Positions 32,564 to 43,851 of a DNA stretch of 64,000 nucleotides are shown one piece after another (position 1 is the first letter of the stretch; each line of letters opens with the position of its first letter). The stretch comes from Rhizophlyctis rosea. Its lineage: Eukaryota > Chytridiomycota > Chytridiomycetes > Rhizophlyctidales > Rhizophlyctidaceae. Where the stretch lies: assembly GCA_027596075.1 (NCBI GenBank), contig JADGJC010000128.1:1-64000 (forward strand). Reading direction: 5' to 3'. The notes beneath the pieces are model-generated. The model made no database searches and was not told the DNA's origin. It saw only the letters and a list, made by a program, of their open reading frames with translations. A program made the translations under genes and the position numbers.

Positions 32564-34834
32564 ATGTCTGCACTTGGTAACGGGGACACTTCCACACACG
32601 ACTCCTATGAGCCCGATGCGCCTCACCATCACAGCGAACTGTCATACACAACAAGCGACTTCACACCGATAAGTGAAATGGAAACCGAAGAAGACGACAG
32701 TGAACAGAGCGAGGGAAGAGAGGAGGAAGGAAAAGCCCCTGCCGATGAGCGAGAAACTGATGACCATTCTTCCCAAAACGAAACTTCCAACCAACCTGCG
32801 GTCAAATTAGCCATAAAGCACTTCACCACATCTGCACCAACCTCCTCACATCCCACATCCGAAGACGAACACGAACCACCTCGCAACGAAGAAAATGATT
32901 CAGACGAAAACAACCCACCTCACCCTACCCGAACACCCCACCCACAACGCCGCCTAAACCCACCCGAACCCCACAACACCAAACCCAATGAACCAGAAGC
33001 AGACAACTCTTCCGACAACATAGTCCACATCACCCCACGACCTCCCAACCCCAACGCCACCACCACCACCACCACCGCAATCACCACACCCACCTTCCAA
33101 AAACGCAAACGCTCCCCAGGCAGCGGCCGCGCCTCCAAGCGCTTCAAACGCTCATCAGACGACCCAGACGCGGTGCAGGAAGCACGGCGACAGCTTTTCG
33201 AAGATTACGGGGAAAACGTCGAGGTGGCCCTCGTGGAGGAGATGATGGATTTTTACGATGATTTTCCGGAGTTGGCGGGGGAGTATGCGGTAGTGAATAA
33301 GATTGGAGAGGGTAGGCTCTTTTGCTTTTGGTGTAGGGCTGAGGTTTATGTACCGCGTTTATTTATGCTCAGATGTTGGTCATCAGGAACCTTCAGTTCT
33401 GTGTACAAAGCCGTAGATCTCAAACATTCGTCATACGACAATTCCGCATGGCTAAATACCGGCTTTGCACTGCGCGCTCCGCATGGGAAGGGGCCGCCTT
33501 TTGTTGCTATCAAGCGAATTTATGTTACCAGCAGTCCGACAAGGATATATAATGAATTGGATATTTTGCATCGCTTGAGGTATCGTAATGATTGATGATG
33601 ACATTCTCCACGGCTCACGATTGACTCTAAAACAACAGCGGCCACCCCAACATCATTCCCATCATCACGGCCAAAAGAAGAGCTGATCAGGTGATAGCAA
33701 TGTGAGCGTTTCGTTCGATCCTACGACAACCGATTGGAGAAAAGCAGTTCTTACCATTTCCTTCGGCACATGCAGACTGCCCTACTTCGAACACGAAGAT
33801 TTCCGAGCCTACTACCTCACCCTCAGCCTCCTCCAAATCCGACAATACATGCGCACACTCCTTAGTGCCCTCGCGCACGTGCATGAACATCATATCATCC
33901 ATCGAGATGTGAAGCCGAGTAATTTTTTGTATGATCCGGAGGCTGGGACGGGGGTTTTGGTGGATTTTGGACTTGCTCAGGTACGGGGTTGGTTGATTGA
34001 AGGAAGTTTGGATGAAAAGGGGTGTTGATATTTTGGCGACAGGAGGAACCACCGCCTTCGAAGAAAGATGCTGGCAAGGCGCGAGGGCCGGCAGCGAAGC
34101 AGATTAGTTTGGAGAAGGCGGGAAAGGTGGGAGGCAAGAGGGCGGGATATGTTGTTAATGACCCGAGGTGTGTTAGATGTATTTGATCGTTTGCAATTGC
34201 CCGCTCAAATTGGAATCAAGACCAGGAGTTCGGGCAAATCGTGCGGGTACCAGGGGTTTTCGAGCACCCGAAGTGCTGTTCAAAGTCAGTCATCAGACTT
34301 GTGGTGAGTTTTGCCCCATGTGTACATTCGCGTTTTGACTGGAAGACGATCATAATTGAGCAAGTGTCTTGTATGTAGCAATCGACGTCTGGTCAGCAGG
34401 CGTCATCCTCCTCTCCCTCTTCTCCGGTCATTTCCCCTTCTTCCAGTCTAATGAAGATAGTGAGGCTCTGCTGGAGATTGCACATATTTTTGGAAAGGAG
34501 GCGATGCAGAAGGCTGCTGCGAGCTTTAGTGAGTATTTTTTGTGTCAACTATCGTCCACTTCGACTGAATATGCGGTCCAAATCATCTATTCGTCAATAC
34601 CACTCTAAACGCCTTATTTCTGACCCTGCAGAACGAACATTCGAAACCAACATCCCAGATGTGGGAGAGGCGATACCGTTTGATGTACTTTGTCGAAAGT
34701 TGTATCCGAAGTTGGCGAAGGATGTTCCGAAGGAGGGGTGGGATTTGTTGAGTAGGTTGTTGACGTTGACTCCTGAGGAGAGGATTGGAGCTGCGGAGGC
34801 TTTGGAGCATGAGTTTTTGAGGGATGTTACGTAG
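32564..34834 (+). CDS. CDC7: Cdc7-type protein kinase (DDK catalytic subunit), 589 aa
   Basis: With its Dbf4 partner this kinase phosphorylates Mcm proteins to fire replication origins. Eight exons (32564-33311, 33387-33579, 33639-33701, 33776-33980, 34043-34167, 34221-34303, 34379-34528, 34632-34834) sum to 1770 nt, 590 codons. A ~230-residue acidic, disordered N-terminus precedes the kinase. Kinase landmarks: [13 protein letters not shown] (~246-258), [37 protein letters not shown] (a Cdc7 hallmark), [11 protein letters not shown] (HRD 377-379), DFG (398-400), a Lys-rich kinase insert, [30 protein letters not shown], and a C-terminal lobe with [16 protein letters not shown]. The N-terminus contains basic runs ([17 protein letters not shown]), probably a nuclear signal. 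No Dbf4 partner is in the window. Assignment is strong. Confidence 0.92.
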
Positions 34835-35558
34835 TTGGGGGTGTGTATGGTGGTGTGCGTTGAATAAGACGTTCTGCTGCGCTTGGGGAAGTTGGATTTG
34901 ATAGTGTTTTGTATCGTCATGTGAGAAGATGGCTTGCAGGAAAGGATATTGATTGTTCAAGGTTGGAATGCGTGAGTCATGCCAGCACGTTTCCAGATGA
35001 ATTTCATCGTGAGATGTCACACCAGCAGCACCGAATATCTTCTGTTGCACCAATGCACACCGGGTTCCGCCATGAACGCGACAAACGTTGTAATTCAGAA
35101 GGTTGAAACGCGAGTTTTATCCATGCCGAAGTGCCGAGACCGTGAATTTACTTTCATTCCGGGAGCAGTACATTCGTATTACCTTTTTGCACCCTGTCTG
35201 GTCTACTCAGTTTGCACCGTGTGGTTCTTGTAGTTCATACATTGGCGATAATGGCAACCTATCTTCAATACAGAAGCCCGAAAAGGAGGCACGGTCCATG
35301 TGATCCCGCAGCAGGCTGTGCCACCGTGACATCGCGAAGTGGCTTGCTCAAGTTCGCGCCCAGAAACTCCCTTTCCCCTCCAAATCCCCCACTTTCCCAC
35401 ACATCGAAGCTTTCCCACCAGCAGGGTTTTGGCCCCCCTTTTTCTTCACTCCAGAGAACTCAGCAATCCACAACCATCATTTTCCCACGCTACTTTTATC
35501 CATCACATACTTTACATATATACCTACTTATTCCTTCACCCCTTCCCATTCCATCAGG
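34835..35558. other. Intergenic, no gene seen
   Basis: This is the 3' flank of Cdc7 and the upstream region of the next plus gene. A TATA-like stretch (ACATATATACC, about 35514-35524) lies some 35-45 bases before that gene's start codon. Confidence 0.45.
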
Positions 35559-38500
35559 ATGGCAACACCCTCCTCTTCATCTCGTTTCCATTATGCAGTA
35601 CCAGCAGAATCAGCCGAAAACACATTCCAGTCACCAGCTTTGCCGCCTACAGAGTCGGTGGGTGAACCCTCTCCTGGCTTGTTGCGCTGGCTCCTGCATC
35701 TCTTCTACCGTCACTTCGTGTTGAAAGTCGTCACTTTCATAACACAGAGATTCGACCAAGGCACTCGCTTCGCCCAACTTCAAAGCCTCGAAAACAAAAC
35801 AATGTTTGCGTGGGAGGAAAGAACCGACAGGGCGCCGCCGCCATACAGAAGCAGGTCCCCTTCTCCGAACAGGCCTGTCCGGCACGACTCGGACTCCGAT
35901 GAGGAGATGCTGCGCAAGAAACGGGCTCGTGCTGCGGCGGCGAAGAATATGATCATGGACGAGAACGCGACAGGCAACGTGCGGACTTTCCAAGCCCTGC
36001 AGCCAAAAGCCGCTGACAAGAAGCTGATGCGTGACCGAGTCGGGACGGCGCCGGCTGCCGAAAATAATGGGCCGGCGGTTGTGAACGGAGCGCACACATC
36101 GAACACATCCCCTGCTCCTACAAGTGAGGAAAAGATACTAGAAGGAGCCGATAGGTGGAATGCCTTTGCCAGCGTGGTTAGTCGATAGCCGTCAAGACGT
36201 TACTGTGGTCGGATATATGCCCTAAACATTCCGCCCAGGCCCCTATCGAATACAAGAAGAACCAACACGAAGTGAAGAAACACGACAAGATTGGTTCGGG
36301 AGATGCGCATCGATATGGAATGAATTTGTAAGTTCCATGTCCGTTCTTCATTTTGCTTCGTATTGACTTTTGCACGTTAGCCGCCCGGTTTCGGAGAATG
36401 AGGCAATCCAATCAGCCATGGATTACAGAAGATTCGATGACAAGGACCGAGACCGCGAGCGCGAGCGTGACCGTCGACGTGGCCATGGAGGATATAATGG
36501 ATTCTTCCCACCTCCACCGACGAGAGCGCTACGCTGCGGAGGGGTGTCCCTTCGAGGCGGTGGAAGGACGGCTGGTCCGAGGAGACAGGGCCCCTACGTG
36601 TCGAAAATACGCGGGGTGGGAGCCGCCTGGACGCCTCCTGGACCCACGGTAATGTCACTTAACGTTCATATTCAGTCTGACCGGACGCAATCAGTAACAC
36701 GTCCAAATACAGACTTTCTGGGTAGATAACCAACCGATGGAATCAGACCCAGCTGCGCAAGGGCGCGATCGAGGCCCTTCGCCATCGAGGGTGAAGCCGG
36801 GAAGGAGCTACTCGGATGCTGTTGCTCCCCCACCCGTTATAACGGTGAAGGAGAAGCCTGTCCAGGAGAAGCCGTCCCGCCGTGGGAACGCGTTCACTGC
36901 ACCACCCAAGCCGACGGAGACAGAATTTCGCATCGCTGGAGCTGCAAAGGGCAAGACAGGCGTTCCACCTGTTGAAGCTCCGAAACCTACCTCCGCCGCT
37001 GCTTCTCAGGAGTCGACAAATTGGCCGAAAACCATTGATGATGTTCTTGATTCGAGCTCGGGTTCTCCGGCACCAACTCGTAGCAGCATCAAGGAGGATG
37101 ACAGCTCCACGACCGCCATCAACAAAGCGATTACAAAAACCCACATCGCGCATCCTCCTCTTGTGGCCGTGCCGGCTGCGGCTTCGGCTTCCACTTCCAA
37201 GGCGGCTCCAGCATCCAAAGCAGCTTCAACCGCAACAACCTCGGCGGGCAAGGCGAAAACGAAATGGAATTGGCCCAGAAAACCGGGAACCGAAGTTAAG
37301 CTGGTCAGCGAATTGCGTAGGCCGTCGGGGGGTCAGCAGCAGCAGGGAAAACCTGTAGAAGGAAAGAAGGAAGAAACGAAAATCGCTGCTTCCGAGGTGG
37401 TTCCTCCTCCTATCGACACCTCCTCTCATCCTGTCATCTCGGAGCCTGCCCCATCCGTCACTTCCATCAACAGCGAGAGCGATCGTCCTCCTCCCGTTTC
37501 CGAACCTACCCAACCTCTTATCTCCGACTTCACTCGTCTCGCCATCAACGAAGCTACCCCGCTCCCGATCCCGGAAAGCAACGTCCGGTCCACGGCCAAA
37601 AATCCTCGTAATTGGAACGCAGTGAAGAAGAAGAACCCTACGGACGCCGTCCCAGCGCCGCCACCTGTACGACCAAACGACGGGGCGGAGGAGCGGGGAG
37701 GGCGGTCAAGTGTCTCTGAACAGGCACCGGTGACGCGAGAAGTCCGAACAACTCCGGCAGAGTCAGCGACAAATGAGGCCAAAGGTCAAGATCAAATTAC
37801 GGAGCCGCCCCCGATATCGAAGGACTTGGTCCCTGCTTCAGATGCTGAAGCACCTCCTCAAAATGCCATTGAGGTGGTAGAAGTTGTCGATGAGCCCACA
37901 GATACTCAATCAAGTTCGTCCGAGCCCGTCGCCTCGACGAGCTCTCCACAAGCAAGTACAGCCTCGACGGCCACACCTCCCGTCCAGTCCGGCACTCCTG
38001 CCCTCCACCCGGCGGTCCGCAAGGCAATAGAAGAGGACCAGCAAGCTGCTGCTGCTGCTGCTGCACAAAGCACACCGCCGCCACCAGGTTTGCCAGCACC
38101 ACAATCCTTCCCATCCCGCCACGACGGTCACATCACACCACCACCCGGGTTGTCGCTCCCAACGTCCATTCCAGACGCTACCTCCGCCACCTCATCGACG
38201 TCCGAACCTGACCCTTGGGGACAGGCCAATCAACAACCCAGTGCCGCAATGCCTCCGACTTCTGGCTGGCCCCAATCTTCTCAACATCCCGGCGCAGCAT
38301 ATCCTGCACCTCCTACCTGGCCATCAACCCATCAGCCGATCCAATGGGTGTGCTATCCTCCATACGGGTGGTTCCATCCTCATCACGGGTGGTATCCAAT
38401 GATGCCACCTGCGCCGCCAGTCATGCCGGCCAATCCGCCGTCGTACACCTCCCCAAGGGACCTGACCCTGAATATCAAGTGCTTCGACGGGACGAAGCAG

Positions 38501-38668
38501 CCGTTCAGATTACGGGCGGGCGAAAACGTGTGGGATGCGGCGATGTCGTTTGTGTATCTAAACATCGGAAGGAATCAAGGGAAGTCGCCTGCCAAGGTTG
38601 GGACGGATGTGTTCATCTTGGTCGTTGATCAGTTGGAGAAGATGGCGAAGGTGGAGACGGGACAATGA
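35559..38668 (+). CDS. Long disordered protein with a C-terminal ubiquitin-like-sized domain; related to the 55.5-kb gene
   Basis: Exons 35559-36176, 36239-36327, 36381-36648 and 36713-38668 sum to 2931 nt (976 aa). Within the first, 35658-35747 (90 nt, donor GTGGGT, acceptor CACAG) looks like an in-frame intron; removing it deletes an odd hydrophobic stretch and leaves 946 aa, the more likely form. Most of the protein is Pro/Ser/Ala-rich and disordered. It has RWNAFASV (just before the second exon), an Arg/Asp dipeptide run, an RGG-like patch, and Tyr/Pro/His-rich text. The last ~60 residues are folded: LNIKCFDGTKQPFRLRAGEN, then DAAMSFVYLNI, then VFILVVDQLEKM. The same pattern ends the gene at 55.5 kb. 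Function is unknown; RNA-binding or scaffold roles are guesses. Confidence 0.75.
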
Positions 38669-39089
38669 GGGAGTTGGTTTTCGTGAGGGAGGGGTGGGGG
38701 GTCTAGGTAGTTGTCGGTGTTGAAGGTGGAGGGGTGGGTGAGTGTTAGGGCTGTTTATTTTTGTTATATTGGGGAAGTGGTAGGAGTTGTAGTGTTTGGA
38801 GCGAATATGTATGCGGAAAGGCAAATTGCAGATGGAGGAGGGGTATGGGGGCATTTTCTAGCAGTTGTGATTTGTGGATGGTAGGCTTTGCGGAATGCAG
38901 CACTCAGTGCAATTTGTATATATAGCAATAAATGATGGCATATTCAAGGCGGTAATTGTTTGCGAATGGATGAAGACCTTGACAGGTCCATAAAAGACCG
39001 ACATAATGGCGGCGACGAAAAACGTACAATAGATGACAGTACCAGTGCGTGATAACAGTAACCAAATCATGTTGATGTAATTCCATCCT
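38669..39089. other. Intergenic between convergent genes, nothing seen
   Basis: This is the 3' flank of the long disordered gene (plus) and the Dpy-30-motif gene (minus). No gene is supported. Confidence 0.5.
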
Positions 39090-39665
39090 TCAATAATCCT
39101 CTTCCTTCTCTTCTTCGATCGTTGATTCGGCAATATCTTCCGGCCCTCCACCACCTCCACCACCCACCTCACCACTCTCACCTTCCGTTGCCGTCGTCCC
39201 ACCAGCTCCTTCGGCTGCCCCTTCAGCACCCCCTTCCTCCCCTTCCGCAATAACACCCGGTCTAGCCGCCCCATCCTCACCCGCATCCGTCTGCCCACTA
39301 CCCGTCCCCGCCCCACCCTCCCCTGCACCCCCCTTCCCAACCCCCTCCGCCTCCCTCTTCACCTCACTCTCAGCAATCTGACTAGTCCTTCTCCTCAATT
39401 CACATTCGAACCTCAGCCTGTTGTCCGCTTCGGCACGCTGGATGCGGGCCAGGTCGTCCTTGAGGGATTGGAGGGTTTGGCGGTGGAGTGTGTCGGAGGA
39501 GATTAGGGATTTTGAAGCGTCGTGGGAGAGGAGGTAGCGGCCTATGTATGTTACGAGGTCTTGGGATTGGGAGGGTTGGGAGAGGAGGGGAGTGTGGAGG
39601 GTTAGGTGGGTTAGGGCTTGTGTTAGGGGGGTGCCGACGGTTTGTTTTAGGTAGTTTGCGTCCAT
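39090..39665 (-). CDS. Dpy-30-motif protein with long acidic Gly-rich tail, 191 aa
   Basis: From the ATG at 39665 the protein begins MDANYLKQTVGTPLTQALTHL, then DLVTYIGRYLLSHDAS. This matches the Dpy-30 dimerisation motif (YL...VxPxLxxGLxxL ... DPIxYLxxYLL) found in COMPASS Dpy30 and in flagellar radial-spoke and adenylate-kinase-like proteins. A predicted coiled coil follows (LHRQTLQSLKDDLARIQRAEADNRLRFECELRRR). The last ~80 residues are a Gly/Glu-rich disordered tail ending EEEKEEDY. The frame stays open upstream to 39878, but the homology starts here and the divergent CPSF73 start lies at 39927. Whether it serves COMPASS or the flagellum cannot be decided; the tail is atypical for COMPASS Dpy30. 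Confidence 0.72.
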   Translation of the reverse strand: MDANYLKQTVGTPLTQALTHLTLHTPLLSQPSQSQDLVTYIGRYLLSHDASKSLISSDTLHRQTLQSLKDDLARIQRAEADNRLRFECELRRRTSQIAESEVKREAEGVGKGGAGEGGAGTGSGQTDAGEDGAARPGVIAEGEEGGAEGAAEGAGGTTATEGESGEVGGGGGGGPEDIAESTIEEEKEEDY

Positions 39666-39926
39666 TTCTTTGGTGCAGAAGTTGGTGGATCCGGGTTGGG
39701 TGAGGAGTGGGAGGGTAAAGTTGTTCTGTGGAGACAATAACAGGAGTGGGAGGAGGGGAAGAGGAAAGTCCAAAGGACCCTTAAAAGTTGGTTGCTTTGC
39801 TAAGCGTGGCTTAGGTACTGGGCTTGTTAAGTTGAGCCTTGCAAGCCCAACAATGACCTTTGGTCTCGCCTTGCTCACTTCATCCTGTTTCCCGATCCCA
39901 CAAGCATTCCACTATACTTCCATGCA
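39666..39926. promoter_or_regulatory. Short divergent promoter, Dpy-30-motif gene / CPSF73
   Basis: Only 261 bases separate the two start codons, so the promoters must overlap or share elements. Confidence 0.5.
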
Positions 39927-42900
39927 ATGTCGTTAGTTCACAATAGACCACCACACCACCATCACCATAGCTACCAACAGCACCACCACCATCACCATCA
40001 CCAGGCAAAACGGAAAGAAGCGCCTGCCCCTGTGCCAGTCGCTGATGAGGCGGATATAATGCGCATCACGCCCTTAGGGGCAGGACAGGAGGTCGGGAGG
40101 AGTTGTTTGTTGATGGAGTATAAGGGGAAGACTGTTATGGTGGGTGAAGGGCTTTGCTAGTGGGATTTGGGTGCTCAATGTGCAGGAGGCTGCAGGTGAA
40201 TGGTGAACTGCTGTCTACGCTGCTTCACCTCAGTTGGAAGTTCTGAATCTCACAGTACCGGTCTGACTTTTGCCCATTTCAATAGCTGGACTGCGGTCTC
40301 CACCCTGCATACTCTGGATTGGCAGCGTTACCTTTCTTCGACAATATTGATCCCTCGAAGATTGATGTTTTGCTCGTTACACAGTATGTATTTTCAAAAT
40401 CGGTTAGCAGGTTGCATTGGGTTGTTCCTTTAGATGACATTTTTCTTCCAGCTTTCATGTTGATCATGCCGCTGCTTTGCCGTATTTCCTGGAAAAGGTG
40501 AGCTGGGTTGCGTCGTGTTGGAGTGGACTCGGCGTGGTTTTAGCAGTGGAGTGCCTCGGACAGTGGAAGCGGTTTTGGAAGGAATTTTTGAAGGGCGACA
40601 GGGCAAAAAGGAACAAAAGATACTGTTTAATAGAGTTTTTTTCAACCCATGCTTGATGTTGTGACGTGACGTGCTGTGCGAGCTTTCTTCATTTTGTGAT
40701 TCTTCGACATCGTCCTGATGAGTTTCGTGTTCTCCCCCCTTTTTTGCCACACATATACTATTTTATAGACCACTTTCAAAGGCCGCGTATTCATGACCCA
40801 TCCCACAAAAGCAATTTACAAATGGCTGTTATCCGATTATGTCAAAATCAGGTGCGTTTCCTATTCTTTTGTCACTGTCTCTTACCACACACTCAAAACA
40901 CCCCCGAACTGAAACTGATAAACAAACAATGCATCCCCGCCATTCCATAGCAACCTCTCATCCGAAGACCAACTCTACGACGAACAAGACCTCCTCCGCT
41001 CCTACGACAAAATCGAAGTCATCGACTACCGCCAAGAAATCGAAGTCGAAGGCATCCGCTTCACCGCCTTTAACGCCGGCCACGTCCTCGGCGCCGCCAT
41101 GTTCCTAGTCGAAATCGCCGGCGTCCGCGTCCTCTACACCGGCGACTACTCCCGCGAAGAAGACCGCCACCTAATGGCCGCCGAACGACCCGCCAACGTC
41201 GTCCCCGAAGTCCTCATCTGCGAAGCCACATACGGTGTGCAAAGTCACGAGCCCCGAGTCGAACGCGAGGCGCGGTTTACGAGGATGGTACATGACGTCG
41301 TTGCACGCGGGGGCCGGTGTTTGTTACCGGTGTTTGCGCTTGGAAGAGCGCAGGAGTTGTTGTTGATTTTGGATGAGTATTGGCAGGCGCATCCAGAGTT
41401 GCATGGGGTTCCGATTTATTATGCGAGTAGTTTGGCGAAGAAGTGTATGACTGTTTATCAGACGTATACGAATATGATGAATGCGAGGATTCGGCAGCAG
41501 GTTAAGGTTAGCAATCCGTTTATGTTTAAGCATATTAGTAATTTGAAGAGTGTGGGTGGGTTTGAGGATGTGGGGCCTTGTGTTATGATGGCGAGTCCGG
41601 GGATGTTGCAGGTATGTTTGTACCCTTTTTTCTTTGTCGGCTAAACATTCGAGCTTGACAAACACGTCCCAACAGAACGGTCTCTCCCGCGAACTCCTCG
41701 AAATCTGGTGCGTCGACAAACGCAACGGCGTCATCATCCCCGGATACGTCGTCGACGGCACACTCGGCAAACAAATTCTCTCCCAACCTGACGAAATCGT
41801 CTCCATGACCGGCGCAAAATTACCTTTACGTCTATCAGTAGAGTACATCTCCTTCTCCGCGCACGTGGATTTCCGGGAAAACTCGGCATTTATAGAAGAT
41901 GTCGCGGCGCCGAATGTTGTGCTAGTGCATGGAGATGCGAATGAGATGGGGCGGTTGAGGAGTGCTTTGTGGAGTCGGTGGAGTGATGCGGGGAATGGGA
42001 GGAAGATTTGGACGCCGAAGAATTGTGAGGTTGTTGAGTTTTATTTTAGTGGGGAGAAGGTTGCTAAGGTTTGTTGTCTTGCGCATTCTTGCTTTCCTCT
42101 TTACTGAGCGGTTCTCAATCGCCTGCCATATTTTCCTATTGTACCGGCAATAGACCATTGGATCGTTGGCATCCCACCCACCAACAGCATCGCATCGTCT
42201 CAACGGCATCCTTGTGTGCCGCGACTTTACCTACCGCCTCATCGCAGCAGAAGACCTGCCCGAATTCACCGACCTAGTGCCCGCAACGATCGAGCAGCGA
42301 CTCGTCGTGCCAACGCGGGCACCCTTTGGGTTGGTGAAGTGGTTATTGGAGATGATGTATGGCCGAGTGGAGGTGTTGGGGAAGAGGAGTTTGAAGGTTT
42401 GTTTGCTTCAAAAATGGAGCGAGTGATGATTTTGAGTCAAAATTTGTATTGAGACTCACTGAATGAGCGTTGTACAATATTGTAGGTATTTGATACGGTC
42501 ACAGTCACACAGGCGACGGATTTAAAGACCTATGCGTTGGAGTGGGAGGGTAATAGTGTCAATGATATGATTGCGGATTCGGTTGTAGCGATCTTGGCGC
42601 AGGCCGAGAGTAGTCCTGCTAGTGTCAAAGGTGAGAAAGGCAGTGAGGCCATATCAAGGAGAATAGTGTGGCATCAACTCATGATATTGTGCATAATCAC
42701 AGCTACGAAAGGGACGAACCACCATCACCATCATCATAAGCATACTGATGGCGAGGAGCATGGAGATGGGGAAGGGGAGAAGGACGGGGAGGAGGAGGGG
42801 ATGGATACCAAGATGAAGATGAAGGCGGAGGAGGAAGGGGTTGAGGGTGAGGAAGTGAAGGATGGTGGCGCGGGGTCGAAGACGACTAGGATGGTTATTT

Positions 42901-43400
42901 CTGAGGAGGAGGGTGGTAACGAGGAAGAGGAGGAGGAAGAGGAGAATGTTGAAGGAATTGAGGAGGAAGATCCGGAAGATGTATATGCGGATGCGACGGA
43001 GTTTTTGGTGAAGCAGTTTGGGAAGGGGTGGGTTGAAATTGTTGAGGGTGGGGAGGAGGAGGAGGGGGTGGGAAGTGGGAAAGAGGTGGAGGGTAGGGAG
43101 AAGGGGGTTGCTGTCAAGGTTGAGGNNNNNNNNNNGGGAGGGTGGGTGGGCTTGGAGGGTGAATGGGCATGAAGGGGATGCGGTGGTTATTGTTGAGAAG
43201 GGGAAGGATGTGGTGAGTTTTTGTGCAGATTTTGTCGTCTGGCTCCGAAACTTCGATGCTAATATGAGTGCCGTTGCCATTTGCAGGAAGTCATTTCGTC
43301 ATCGGATGAGTTACGGCGGAGGGTTACAGCGGTTATGACGAGGGTTAGGCGGGCGTTGAGACCCGTTTCGGATATTTGGGTTGTTGGGGATGAAAAGTAA
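39927..43400 (+). CDS. YSH1: Cleavage and polyadenylation endonuclease CPSF73/Ysh1 (broken by an N gap)
   Basis: This is the endonuclease that cuts pre-mRNA 3' ends. Exons: 39927-40139, 40286-40383, 40452-40497, 40769-40851, 40951-41611, 41676-42068, 42154-42396, 42486-42630, 42703-43212 (with the gap), 43287-43400. A His-rich N-terminus precedes [14 protein letters not shown]. The metallo-beta-lactamase zinc motif HFHVDH is at residues 104-109, and GHVLGAAMF and [11 protein letters not shown] follow. The beta-CASP part has [33 protein letters not shown] and [11 protein letters not shown]. The CPSF73-type C-terminal domain carries a long His/Glu-rich insert ending at the gap. The frame after the gap fits only if the true gap length is a multiple of 3, so 10 N is a placeholder. 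Length is about 830 aa; yeast Ysh1 is 779. Confidence 0.93.
43126..43135. other. Assembly gap (10 N)
   Basis: Ten N interrupt the Glu/Gly-rich part of the CPSF73 C-terminal domain. The reading frame before the gap and the one after it ([18 protein letters not shown]) differ if 10 is taken literally, so the true length is unknown. Confidence 0.99.
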
Positions 43401-43851
43401 ATTTAGGGTTGCAGTTGTTTTGTACATAGTCTTCACTGTGCGTTATATGACCACTGCATCATATACAGTCAGGGCTCATTTTTGTATCGTTGGTATATTG
43501 CCATTGAGATATATTGTAAATTCTCATGATTGTTAGTACTAATGGGTTGTGTAGGCGCGACCATAACTTCTCATCTGTAAATTTCACGCCACCGAACGCG
43601 ACGTGATGTCAGTTGATGTCTGTCGGCAACAAGTCGCATGACACTTTTTGTATGTACAACGGGGTGAGACCAATTCGTGGACGTGGTCATGTGGTGAGAG
43701 CCTGCTCGAATTGCAACTTGACAAACAGTTCGCGCAGCCTTTACATTTCTCGATACAAAGTTTTGCTTGTGCCTACAAATTTGCTGCAAAAACAGATAAT
43801 ACCGGCCAACAAGAACACAACCAAAAACATCCCCATTCTCTCATCCAAAAA
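43401..43851. other. Intergenic, nothing seen
   Basis: This lies between CPSF73 and the Myb/SANT gene, both on the plus strand. The Myb gene's frame is open upstream of its chosen ATG, back to 43648. Confidence 0.5.

Noticed and set aside
43648..43851. Upstream extension of the Myb/SANT protein
   Set aside because: The frame is open, but the added residues are not recognisable and the ATG at 43852 has a good start context (AAAAATG).
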